Assembly (NCBI RefSeq): GCF_029227915.1 | Contig: NC_079888.1 | Location: forward strand, 5,653,001-5,717,000 | Direction of reading: 5' to 3' | DNA from: Hydractinia symbiolongicarpus | Taxonomy: Eukaryota; Cnidaria; Hydrozoa; Anthoathecata; Hydractiniidae | DNA: 64,000 nt | In this document: positions 42,135 to 51,639 of the stretch, piece after piece | Position numbering within the stretch: position 1 is the first letter of the stretch | Layout of the letters: each line of letters opens with the position of its first letter | Program-made: the position numbers and the translations under genes | The notes under the pieces: generated by a model | Told to the model about the DNA's origin: nothing | Database searches by the model: none | What the model saw: only the letters and a program-made list of their open reading frames with translations

Positions 42135-42896
42135 TTATTCGAACTCTATAGTCTTCTTATTGCAATATTCATTTACATTAAGTTCTAAATAGCTAAATTT
42201 ACATTTCTTCTTATTAAGTTCCTCATAAAGAATGTTTGCAATTTTACTGTTGGTTGAACAGCAAAGAAACTTGGCAGGGACGACCAAGCCAAGCTCTCGT
42301 TTCCTTTTTCCCGTTACTTTTGCGATCATCGTGTTGTTTTTATCAGATTTCAAAAATTGTTTCGTTAGTTTGGATAGTTCAATGGGTAAATGTCCGACTA
42401 AAAACTCATCATCCTTTTCTCCCAGATCGTCTGAATCTATTTCGACAACTTCTTTATTGACCTCTTTAGATACTGGTTCGATCGCGACCTCAGTTTCTTT
42501 GACTCCTTCAGTTTCCTTTGCTGCTTTACTTCCTTTGGTTGATTTTCTTCCTTTGGCTTTGGTTACTTTGTTCGTTTTGTTTGTTTCGCTTGGTTCACTT
42601 TTCTCGTTTTCAACCGCTGGTGTAGTACTTGATTCTGATTCTGTCTTTTTATTTTCTTCTGTAGGTTTTTTGTCGGATTCATCTTCACCTTTTACTGTAA
42701 CCTGTGGCTTTAGTTTGTATACACCTATGGCGTTTTGATCATATTCTTTGGCCTCTTCTCTTTCGTCTGGTTTGCAGTTAAGTTTCTCTCCCAGAGTTGG
42801 AGTCCAAACATCTTTGTAGACATGGTGGCCTCGTATGTTTGTTTCAAACTTCACAATAAAGGCAAATGAAAAGTTTCTTGGAATAGTTCTAGCCAT
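42135..42896 (-). CDS. HIRAN-domain protein with a long internal insert, carried by Tigger element 2
   Basis: A 253-aa protein starting MARTIPRNFSFAF. The HIRAN domain is split: the first half FETNIRGHHVYKDVWTPTLG and YDQNAIGVYKL (residues 18-62), then a ~100-residue K/E/S/T-rich insert, then FLVGHLPIELSKLTKQFLK and a final strand LGLVVPAKF (165-210). The fold halves match HIRAN ('RG..+Y...W.P..GE.L', 'D..A+.V', 'VGHLP..+S'). The insert contains EVVEIDSDD (149-157), a strong candidate SUMO-interacting motif with acidic flank, and basic patches (KAKGRKSTKGSKAAK) that could direct nuclear entry. It is head-to-head with the transposase, about 175 bp apart. As in element 1 an accessory role at DNA ends is plausible but unproven. 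Confidence 0.82.
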   Translation of the reverse strand: MARTIPRNFSFAFIVKFETNIRGHHVYKDVWTPTLGEKLNCKPDEREEAKEYDQNAIGVYKLKPQVTVKGEDESDKKPTEENKKTESESSTTPAVENEKSEPSETNKTNKVTKAKGRKSTKGSKAAKETEGVKETEVAIEPVSKEVNKEVVEIDSDDLGEKDDEFLVGHLPIELSKLTKQFLKSDKNNTMIAKVTGKRKRELGLVVPAKFLCCSTNSKIANILYEELNKKKCKFSYLELNVNEYCNKKTIEFE

Positions 42897-43072
42897 GTTT
42901 CGCCCTCTCTTGAATGTACAGCGAAGTCATTGCATTGTTTGTTTACCTTTTGAAAAAATGGAATGCGGGAAGCTATTGTAATGCTTGATTTTGGTACGAA
43001 AAATGAAGTCGTTCTAGTGTATAATAAACAAAATATTTCTAGCGAGCGAGGTGTGTGTGTGTGCAAAATAAC
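42897..43072. promoter_or_regulatory. Compact divergent promoter between HIRAN and transposase genes (element 2)
   Basis: 176 bp between the two likely start codons, so both promoters must lie within it or overlap the genes. It contains a short GTGTGTGTGTG run near 43052. This arrangement ties expression of the two genes together. Confidence 0.6.
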
Positions 43073-44491
43073 ATGGCTCCAACCGAGAATTCACACAAAG
43101 GAGAAAAAATCAAATCCTATTCCTTGGATCTGAAGAAGGAAGTCGTGGAATATGCAATCAATTATTCAAATCGCCAAGCAGGAAGGCGATACAATGTTGA
43201 CGAGAGGAGAGTTCGTGAATGGAGAGCAAAAATGGAAGACATCAAAGCCAGGGTTGCTGATAAAGGTGGACTGAAAAGAAGAAGACTTGATGGTGGGGGA
43301 AGAAAGCTCACGAACGACGACTTAGAAGAAGAAGTACTCATCTGGATAATGGATCGTAGATCAGCAATGCTTAGAGTTTCTCGAAAATTAATAATGAAGA
43401 AAGCAAAGATTATCCATGACAAAAGCACCGATGACCCTGCTGTAAAAGAGAGCTTTGTAGCCAGTCGTGGATGGTTGGAAAAATTTATGAAAAGAAACGG
43501 ACTTTCTTTAAGGAGAAGAACAACTACCGCTCAAAAGAATCCTAGTTGTATGGTCGACAAACTTGTCATGTATGTTTTACAGTGCCGACGATTACAAAGA
43601 AAATTTAAATACTCCGCTGGTTCAATCATTGCGATGGATGAAACTGCAATTTGGTCTGACATGCTCTCAGGGACAACTGTAGAAAGCAAAGGAAAGAAAG
43701 ACATTCCTTTAAAGACCACTGGCCATGAGAAAGTCAGAGTTTCTGTGTGCCTTACAGCAAAGGCTGATGGAACACGGCTCAAACCATTCATCGTTTTTGG
43801 GGGTGCAAAGCGGGAATGTAATGCTCTAAACGAAGAATACAAATCTAAATGTATTATCGCTTCATCTTCAAATGCTTGGATGAATGAGGAATTGACATTA
43901 GAATACATTAAAACAGTTATTGGTAAATTTTCTTTTCAAAAGCGATTGTTAGCTTGGGATTCCTTTGAATGCCACATGATGCAAACAATCAAGCAACGTT
44001 TGAAAAGTTTCAATGTTGATTCAGTTATCGTCCCCGGTGGTTGTACTCCGTATATTCAAGCCCCCGATGTTTCGTGGAATAAGCCATTCAAAGCTCATGT
44101 TACCGAAGCTTACGATACATGGCTTAGTGAAGGGATCCACGAATATACAAAAGCAGGTAATATGAAGCCACCTCCGCGAAGGAAAGTAATCGAGTGGATC
44201 TTAGAAGGTTGGAAAAAGCTGTCAAGTGAGCTCATCGTGAAATCTTTTAAAACATGCGGTTTAAGCCTTCCAGTCGATGGTAGTGAAGATGACAAGATCC
44301 ACTGTTTTAAAAAGGAGGGAGCTTGTCCTGATGGGGCATCACGGCTAAGAGAATCCCTGAATATCTTGCAAGAGGAAGAGAGTCAAATAAATCCTTTTGA
44401 GAACATAACAGATTCGGATGTTGAGGATGCATGCGGGCCGTTTCATTTGATTGACTCTGATCAAGAAAGCGACGAAGAAATTGATGTTTGA
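43073..44491 (+). CDS. Tigger/pogo transposase (element 2)
   Basis: A single-exon 472-aa DDE transposase; I use the ATG at 43073 (MAPTENSHKGEKIK) because its context is better than the upstream in-frame ATG at 43055. N-terminal psq-like helix-turn-helix (SLDLKKEVVEYAINYSNRQA, VDERRVREW) is followed by a CENP-B-type DNA-binding region (WIMDRRSAMLRVSRK, SRGWLEKFMKRNGLSLRRR). The catalytic core has Asp in SIIAMDETAIW (~189), RLLAWDSFECHMM (~296) and CTPYIQAPDVSWNKPFK (~332), i.e. DDD with about 35 residues between the last two. The tail is acidic (SDVEDA, SDQESDEEIDV). No stops or shifts, so it is probably a recently active copy. It differs greatly from the element 1 transposase. Confidence 0.9.
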   Translation: MAPTENSHKGEKIKSYSLDLKKEVVEYAINYSNRQAGRRYNVDERRVREWRAKMEDIKARVADKGGLKRRRLDGGGRKLTNDDLEEEVLIWIMDRRSAMLRVSRKLIMKKAKIIHDKSTDDPAVKESFVASRGWLEKFMKRNGLSLRRRTTTAQKNPSCMVDKLVMYVLQCRRLQRKFKYSAGSIIAMDETAIWSDMLSGTTVESKGKKDIPLKTTGHEKVRVSVCLTAKADGTRLKPFIVFGGAKRECNALNEEYKSKCIIASSSNAWMNEELTLEYIKTVIGKFSFQKRLLAWDSFECHMMQTIKQRLKSFNVDSVIVPGGCTPYIQAPDVSWNKPFKAHVTEAYDTWLSEGIHEYTKAGNMKPPPRRKVIEWILEGWKKLSSELIVKSFKTCGLSLPVDGSEDDKIHCFKKEGACPDGASRLRESLNILQEEESQINPFENITDSDVEDACGPFHLIDSDQESDEEIDV

Positions 44492-44794
44492 AATTATCTT
44501 TGTTATATTTGATAGAAAGAGAACAGGAAAAGACACGATAATTCACCCGTTATTTCTTTCTCGTACGTTACTTACCCCTCTATAGAACCCCAAATCTATC
44601 AAAAAAACTTTTACTAAGGATAGCATTCAACCAACGGATTGAATTTGAAGAATAGGCAAAAACTTCAGAAACTTGAAATCTGAAATTTCGAAATAAGCGC
44701 CGCCCTCTATTAAGCGCCGCCCTCTAATAAGCGCCGCACCTAAAATCACAAAAATTAAATAAGCGCCGCGGCGCTTATTAGAGGAAATACGGTA

Positions 44795-45955
44795 GTCATT
44801 AATGATAATACGCTTTATGCTTTTGCACAAATTAACATTTACACATCAGATTATAGATATTCAAATACCCGAAAAATGCAGAATAGTTTAACATAAAGTA
44901 AAAGTGCACTTCTGGACCAAATTCTCAAACAGTATTCAGTATTGTTTTTTTTATTATATTGTGTTATGGAACCTGATCCAAAAACTTTATAAAAACTTTA
45001 ATCGTTAAAATAAAAACGTATAAACTTTAAAATTTATTGAAATATTTTAAGTAAACATCATTTTCTATAGTTAAATCCTCTCCAAATTCTACAAATGGCT
45101 CGTATATTTCATCTGGGCTGATATAAACAGTGTCATTACGAATAAAAAATTTCTTCTTACTGGGATGACGCGAGCGAGATTTCTGTAGATAACGGCCTTT
45201 AAAATAAAATTCGCCAGTTATAATAGTTAAAATTATCCAATCTAGTGACTATATTGCTCCATATCTGCTCATTTTTTATTTGCTTTGCTTACCATCTGGA
45301 ACATTAAGTGATATGAAACAACTTTGAACAGCGCTTTCATCCATATTTTTTCAATAATAAATGTTTTATAAAATACTTTATGTCTTGTGCTAGGTTATTA
45401 ACACCAAGCCAAGCCAAAGTGGCAGTTTAAAATGACTATTTTGCTCCCAATGTGCTCGTTTTTTTATAAAACAAGGTAATTATTTTTTAAATCAAGCTAT
45501 ATGTAACCGCAATAATCATTTTTGTATCTGTAAAAAACGAATTTTTGTAAGATACCATTCTATACAGTTAGTCGCTAAATTTATTGCTAGGGACTATTAG
45601 CTCCAAACTTGCTTTTTTTTTCGTATATTTTTTTGGAATCAAAAACAGTAATACCTAATAAACCTATATCAATAAAAAATATTTAGCAAAATTGGGATTA
45701 AAATGAAAAAAAATGGAAAGATTTTTTACCTCAAATCTTATGAAAGACTTTTTTGCTCCAGTCTTGCTCCGGAAAAGAATGAGTTAATACTCCGAAACAA
45801 AATATTGTTTTAAAAAGGGAAAAAACACGACACGACATACTAATTATGTCCATATTTTGAAAAAGTTGTACGCTACAAGTTATATTTCTCAAGCCACGTC
45901 AAACTTAGTTATCCAAAATCTTGCTTTTTTGTCACGCAAAAAAAAAAACGTGTCC
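44795..45955. other. Right part of the TTAA-flanked element: repeats and an exon-like ORF
   Basis: On the minus strand, 45246-45027 reads (after a CAATATAG acceptor-like site) LDWIILTIITGEFYFKGRYL, QKSRSRHPSKKKFFIRND and TVYISPDEIYEPFVEFGEDL to a TAA. Its composition is protein-like and it may be a last exon of the element's protein; no family was recognised. The rest consists of the spaced TTGCTCC-type subterminal repeats described for the element. Confidence 0.4.
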
Positions 45956-45959
45956 TTAA

Positions 45960-46929
45960 AAAGTTTAAAGATAAATTTTGGCATTTCTTACATTTTATAC
46001 TGTCCTCCTAGCTAGCCATAATGTTGATATTTGTTGATCGTTTCGTATTTTATCCTTCACAACGAGAGACAAAGAAAAGTATAAGCTGGTTAGCTAGCCA
46101 CCTATATTAAATATTGTAGCAAGTCTAACTGTTGTAAAAAATGGTTACTACTAAATGAGGGCTCTATAAACTTAATTTTGTATATAATCTTTCTAGCTAT
46201 AGCTATATTTTATATCTTCCTGCACTTCAAACTTTCTGTGTAAACATTAAAACATGTAATTTATGTTTTTTCTGATTGTAGTTAAATGTATATAGCAAGC
46301 AACCTACTTCCTTCTTTCGCCTTCCCAAAATTAAAAAACTTACGGCTGCCTTGGTCGTCAAGGGAAACTTGGATTTTCGGACGAATAGAATTACTATATT
46401 TTTATCACGTGGTCCATTTCAACAAATGAAATTGCTTTATATTAATCACATTATTTAAGATGTAAACTTTTTCTGTTTAAGAATAACGCTTTGTAAGAAT
46501 ATGAGACTGTGATTTTAGGTAAAAAACAATAGGCCATTTGTTTAGAATAATAGAAAGTTATAATGAATGATGGTTATTTTTGTAAAAAAACAATGTAATA
46601 TTTTCGGCCACATCAAAGGAAAATGAACACATATACTTTGCCTGTTACGGAAAGACACATACAGTCTCCGTATTATTATAAGAGATATACATAAAACTAT
46701 AACCGTTAACAGGATTATAATTGTGTCGCCTATTGACTCTGGTAGTTAAGATTTTTTCTCCAACGCGTGCAACCCTTTTTTGTTTCCATGTTTACCTTAA
46801 GTTAAAATACCTTTTCTGTCTCGCAAAATAGGCCTTGCTTGCGTCGCAAAATTAGTTCTCGCGAAAATCAATTCTTTTAAGGCATGCCACAATCAATGGA
46901 CTCGAAATACCACAAAATCAAAATCAAGT
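45960..46929. other. AT-rich region without recognised gene
   Basis: No coding or repeat signal that I can support. Confidence 0.35.
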
Positions 46930-47155
46930 TCTTTGTTTAAGCTGTGATTCTTTTTCCGAATCGCCTGACTCAAGCAGCACCCTTCTCTTATTTTTTAAGT
47001 TTTTGTTACTTCCTATTAATCCAATTTTTTCAAGTATATTTTTCTTCCTCCTTCCAACACCACCTTGATCTGGAGTATACCGAAGGAAACGTTTAATGTG
47101 TTCCTTGATTTTACCAACGGTGCAATCCTTGTGATTTGCCCTTAAGGAAGTTTAT
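46930..47155 (-). CDS. Exon-like ORF, function unknown
   Basis: The minus strand reads ANHKDCTVGKIKEHIKRFLR, YTPDQGGVGRRKKNILEKIG and LIGSNKNLKNKRRVLLESGD without a stop. Basic, helical composition; could be a real exon of a host or element gene because it is longer and more complex than surrounding frames. No start or splice sites were resolved and no family was recognised. Confidence 0.3.
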
Positions 47156-48774
47156 AATGTTGAGATTTACATTACATGTTCGTTATAGGTAATTTCAGTG
47201 GCTTTCCATCGTTTTGATTCTTCTAGTCCTCTAGGTTGTCTAGCTAACTCTAAAGGAATCTTATTCTGGAAATTTTTGTAATTTGCTGGCTTGAAATTTT
47301 GCATAGACGAGGGTCTTCTTTCAGAAAAGACAAAAATATTTTGACTGTTTCCACCAATACTAAAGTATATATTTTAATGGGATTTTTTAGTACAATAAAT
47401 ATTGGTATCTATAAAGGAACTTCTGCCAATGTGATTCAAGGATGTGTCATTGTATTAAAATTTTCTATTGTGCGGAGGCTTTTGGGCGATTTCGCCTGAA
47501 AAAGTTCGCAACGAGTTAGAAATTAGAAGAACCTTCTTTTTGGTTGCAGTAACACACCAATCTCGTATCTTGAAACCCTAAGTAAACTTACTCAGTCAGA
47601 AAAAAATAGAATTTATGTCAACATTAACCTCGTCGAGCAACATGCCTTTCGCAGTGACAGGATTGTTTATTAACGGCAGGGGATCGAGCTTTGTATTCCA
47701 AAATTCCTGCGCATAACCTTCACGAAAAAATATAATGTCGAGCATGCTGTGAATGGGATCATGAACAAACTTTGTTGAAAGTTATTGGCGTACAGTTCTC
47801 AAAAAGGCTGCATTTCGTACAATAATATAGTGTAATATAATTAATGAAGTCCCACAGCTCTTTTTAATTTAAGAGTTGTCTTTTTATATGTTACAAAAGT
47901 CAAAGTCAACGGAATTGAGAGAGCTGGTTGCATTTTGGGAATGATACGGGCGAGTTCAGAAAAGTTCGTGAGTTATCGGACGAAAAGCGGAACTTGTATT
48001 CGAAAAATTGCCCGAGCCCGCCCTCGTATAAATTTATAAATGCGCCATTTTTTTGCGAGTGGGCAGCTGGTATTTTTGAAGATAAACTTTCATGATTTGT
48101 GATTCATAAATTTCCCGTTTTTCACCTATCGTCATTAAATTAACAACTTGCTTTTTTGTTCTTTTCAAATTAACTATCAACAAGAAAACCCTCGTCGGTT
48201 TTAACAATTTCCTTCGCCTTTTTCTGTTTTGTGTAGTTTGTTAACAACCCGATATGTGGACTTGAAATCATGCTGAATCATTTACCCGGTTCTCAAGGAG
48301 ATATTTCCCATATGAATAGCCCCTAAAAAGTTTTAACCAACGAGTGTCATGCGTATTTTTATTTTTGCAGAGTTCAACTTTCAAAAACTTGACTTAACCT
48401 CTAGACTTCATACATTGGGTTTGCTAACACGTGAAAAAAGGTCAGGTACATTCTATTCAGGTTGCGACTAATTGCGTAAGTGACTAACATTTTTACCGAC
48501 TAAAAATGGTAGCCAACATCTTCTTGATGTCGGATTAATGTATATAATGGCCTAGTTAACTAGGCCAGTCGCCCTCCTACAGAAAAGCAAGACTAGCTTT
48601 TTGCGTTTTAGAATGGAGAAAGAGTTAATGTATGGCGCGAGTAAACTCACTTTCTATACGTTTTTCACCGTTGTATCCCCCGACAACTGAAGTTTCAAAA
48701 AATGGTATCACTTTGTACATAAACGCCGAGAAGGCTTTAAACTTGGCGATTATTGTTAATAGGTCCGTTTTTTA
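47156..48774. other. AT-rich region without recognised gene
   Basis: A 66-codon frame at 47299-47499 has no recognisable similarity. Nothing else is supported. Confidence 0.35.
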
Positions 48775-48799
48775 GATGGGGACAAAACGAAATCTAAAA

Positions 48800-50310
48800 T
48801 AACTTAAGTGTGGTAACCTTTCAAGGTGAAAGTTTGTCTCTTGATGGGGTGGGCATGGCGTTTAGGCCTTCTAAATCACGCAGCATTGTTATTGATAAGG
48901 GAAAAGTCGTCCAAAGTTCACTGTTTACAGTTGCCAGCGAAAAATTCCATCCATTCATTCTAATCCAATTAGGTTTTTAGGCAGAACAATAAACTCATCC
49001 TTGTCTGATTCTGCTGTAATAAAAGAATTTCTAAATGATGCCGAAGACAAACTTATAGCTATAGACAGGTCCTTTCATAAATGGGGTCCATAGCGTTTGG
49101 TTTTTACACCATCTGTTAATTCCCAGAATCCGCTGGCCATTATTAATTTATGAAGTTTCTCTATCTACTATCACAAAACTAGAGCAAAGATTTACTGTTT
49201 TCATTAGGAAATGGTTAAAATTACATCATTCAATATCCAACATTTCCTTATATTCCTCGACATCGCCTTGTCCTCTTCCCCTGAAAAGTCTTGCATCTGT
49301 TCTCAAATCTGCCAAAATCAGTGGACATCTGTTACTAAGAGATTCTGTCGACCCTTGTGTGTCTAAGTGCGTACCAGATTTAAAAACTGGAAATTGGAAA
49401 GTTAGTGAGGCAGTTCCTTCGGCGGATAGTCAGCTCAATTTCAAAACGATTTTAGGTTTGCATTAGACTGGTCGAGATGGCTTAGGGCTCTTAGACCACA
49501 AAAATATACCACTAAAAGGCACTTATGCTTACCGAAAGCTTGTTTCCAATATCACTGAAGAAAATGAAGAAGATATTTACCATGCCATAGCTGTGCAGTT
49601 GCATTTGCAAGGTAATTGGACAAAATGGTGCTCTTGTGTGAAAAATGATTTATCTTGGAGAACAATTCTTTCACTGCCACAATGTCTAACTTCCTTTTGT
49701 ATAGGGGCAACGTACGACACCCTTTCCCCTCCAACCAATCTTGTGGGATGGGGAATTGAGAAAGACAAGAAACCATCCTCAAATGTCTCTCACATATTGG
49801 GTGCCTGTAGGACCTCCCTTACGCAGGGTAGATACACATACCGTCATGACTCCGTTTTAATAGTTTTAGTTAAGGCATTAAAAGAGTTTTTGGTATCATA
49901 TGAACCTTTTAAGGTTTCCAAGTGCAAGAAAATAATTTAATTCCGGCCTGTCAATCACCATCTAAGAAGAGGCATACAAAGTCTCCAGGCCTTCTTCGCC
50001 TTGCTTCCGATTGGAAAATACTGTCAGATTTAAATTCCGTTTTAGTTGTTCCATTGCATACATTGCAATAACACAACTACGCCCAGACGTGTTATTAATA
50101 TCCAGTTCTTCCAAAACTGTAATTATGGTAGAACTGACTTATCCATGTGAAGAGAACACGGAATGCACAAACGAAAGCTTAACAAATATTCTTCACTTTG
50201 TTATGTTATAAAAAACAATGGATGGATCGTGCATTTCCTTGCCATGGAGGTGAGTGCAAGGGGTGTCTGTTCAGAATCAGTGAGGACCTAAGCCATTACG
50301 TTCCCTATTA
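48800..50310 (+). pseudogene. RT C-terminal and endonuclease region of the LINE, copy C
   Basis: Reads GVGMAFRPSKSRSIVIDKGK (the text just after motif C of copy B), WFLHHLLIPRIRWPLLIYEV and FIRKWLKLHHSISNISLY, then SAKISGHLLLRDSVDP and the open frame 49593-49940. That frame includes HILGACRTSLTQGRYTYRHD, where the zinc-knuckle His/Cys and the RHD motif are retained, and is followed after a stop by ITQLRPDVLLISSSSKTVIM and VELTYPCEEN (RPD...E endonuclease motif). Then MEVSARGVCSESVRT. Several stops and frame changes make it non-functional. The polymerase catalytic motifs themselves lie upstream of the truncation. Confidence 0.72.
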
Positions 50311-51240
50311 AAATCCCTAACTTTTACCTCCATGAGTGCTTCTTTTTACATCCGGATGTCTCGAAATTCTGTCACTTGGGTTGAGCCTGAAAAGGCCCCA
50401 ATTATTCCGGAAGTTTCTTCTGTTACAAATATGGAATGTAAGAAATCAAAAACCCCTGAGAAATCTTCCGCAAGTCACACAAAATCTTGTAAAATCAAAA
50501 AACCCGAAAAACGTGCTACAAGGTCTTCCAAAACAACAGTCGCATTGCCATCTAACCTTGATTTTAGGAATAGCGGTCTAAAAAACTTGGGAAACACATG
50601 TTATGCTAACTCAATCTTACAATGTTTTTATAACCTTCCAAAAGTTAAAGAAGCCATTTCTGTCAGCAAAACAACCCAAAAGTTAGGCAAAGCATTTGTA
50701 GGTGTTCTTCAAAGTTTAACTGTTTCTAGAAGTCCAGTTGATCCCTCCCATTTTTTGCGTGCTATGAAACATCATATCTCAGCTGCGAAGGGAAGTGCAT
50801 TAAATATCTTTGCTCAGCACGACGTCCCTGAGGTTCTTGAATATCTCCTACCTGGTCTGTCATTAGACTTTCCATTTCTTGGAAGTCTTTTTAGTATTGC
50901 CATCAAGTCATCAACCACTTGCAATTCATGTCATATTACCAGCTCCTCAGAAGTTATAATTTCTTTGAAAGCGAGGAGTTGTCAGAGACCAATGCCTACT
51001 TCTGCCATGTTTGCAACGCTCATCAAACTGCTCTAGTTGAAAAAGAGGTAGTGTCGTGCGGTTCCCATCTCATTTTACAACTAAAACGTTTTGCTAGTGC
51101 CAACGGCCTTGGGTCTACACAACCATAGCCTTCGACCAAATGGTTCACAGGTGGATACATTGCAACGATAGAGCAGTAATTTTCTGTGATGACCGCCTTA
51201 TTAACAGTCACGAGTCATATGTTTTCTTTTTAGAAGAGCT
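50311..51240 (+). pseudogene. USP (C19) deubiquitinase domain of the LINE, copy C
   Basis: In one frame from RSLLKSLTFTSMSASFYI (endonuclease-region end) through a K/S/T-rich linker directly into LKNLGNTCYANSILQCFYN (Cys box, catalytic Cys at 50599-50601). It continues with LGKAFVGVLQSL, FAQHDVPEVLEYLLPGL and CNSCHITSSS to about 50950, then in a shifted frame FESEELSETNAYFCHVCNAH, HLILQLKRFASANG and, after a deletion that removes the GHY of the His box, YTTIAFDQMVHRWIHCNDRA to YVFFLEELR and a stop at 51240. The continuous frame from LINE sequence into the USP Cys box is the best evidence of fusion. Domain length and box order fit USP, although it is compact. Confidence 0.82.
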
Positions 51241-51269
51241 GAGGTAAGAATATTTTAAACAGAATGAGT

Positions 51270-51530
51270 CAGCAAGGAAGCTTGACTACACTCAGTCTTG
51301 TCTTTGGAGAGTGACGACTCCACTTATTACCCCAGTCAAAAATAAAATAAAATCAATTAAAAATTAAGTTAGCAAGGGGGTTTGATCATACTAGGCCTTG
51401 TTTTTGCAGAGTGACGACTCCACTTATTATCCCAGTTAAAAAAAATATATTAGCAGCGGGGTTTGATCACACATGATCTTGTCTTTGGAGAGTAACGACT
51501 TCACTTTTTACCTGAGTTAAAAACAAAGAA
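51270..51530 (+). repeat. 3' UTR tandem repeats of the USP-LINE (copy C)
   Basis: Three units containing GGAGAGTGACGACTCCACTT, ATTACCCCAGTCA and AGCAAGGGGGTTTGATCA blocks, period roughly 85-100 bp. Confidence 0.88.
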
Positions 51531-51577
51531 TAGTACAGTTGAACAGAAAGTGGTCAAAGTTTACTTTAGGAAGATAG

Positions 51578-51639
51578 GGATGTCTAGTTTCTGCTGATGA
51601 CCGTCCGGGTCCTCTTCGAGGTGACCCAGCTAGACATCC
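51578..51639 (+). ncRNA. Conserved 3' UTR fold of the USP-LINE (copy C)
   Basis: The outer stem is GGATGTCTAG / CTAGACATCC: compared with copies B and D both sides changed (AA/TT to GG/CC), keeping pairing. The inner hairpins are GACC-(GTCCG)-GGTC and CCTC-(TTC)-GAGG. Compensatory changes support a selected RNA structure. Confidence 0.65.

Larger units (their letters stand above)
41971..44792. mobile_element. Tigger/pogo DNA transposon with transposase and HIRAN genes (element 2)
   Basis: A 2.82-kb element with 25-bp terminal inverted repeats (one mismatch) starting CCGTATTTCCTC(C/T)AATAAG at 41971 and ending at 44792. TA lies on each side (41969-41970 and 44793-44794). Inside both ends are repeats of AATAAGCGCCGCCCTCT (41986-42100 and 44692-44780). 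Two intact, divergently transcribed genes fill the middle: HIRAN (minus) and transposase (plus). The termini and both proteins differ strongly from element 1, yet the layout is the same. Confidence 0.93.
41530..45955. mobile_element. TTAA-flanked DNA element with subterminal repeats, host of Tigger element 2
   Basis: Left end GGACACGTTTTTTTTGCGTG right after TTAA (41526-41529); right end is the inverted repeat CACGC-A(11)-CGTGTCC followed by TTAA (45956-45959). Length without the nested Tigger transposon is about 1.6 kb. Repeated motifs of the form TTGCTCCAAA..TTGCT(C)TTTTT face inward from both sides (inverted near 41799 and 41958; direct near 45254, 45438, 45596, 45748, 45914, spaced about 150-185 bp). 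TTAA duplication suggests piggyBac-like or Kolobok-like transposition, but the GGACAC ends are not the usual piggyBac CCC, so the family stays open. No transposase was recognised. Confidence 0.75.

Noticed and set aside
42232-42738. A 168-codon plus-strand frame rich in Ser/Phe/Leu, membrane-like
   Set aside because: It is the antisense of the HIRAN gene of element 2, whose K/E-rich insert produces an S/F/L-rich shadow on the other strand.
43162-43428. Ser/Leu-rich minus-strand frame within the transposase of element 2
   Set aside because: Antisense shadow of an intact transposase gene.
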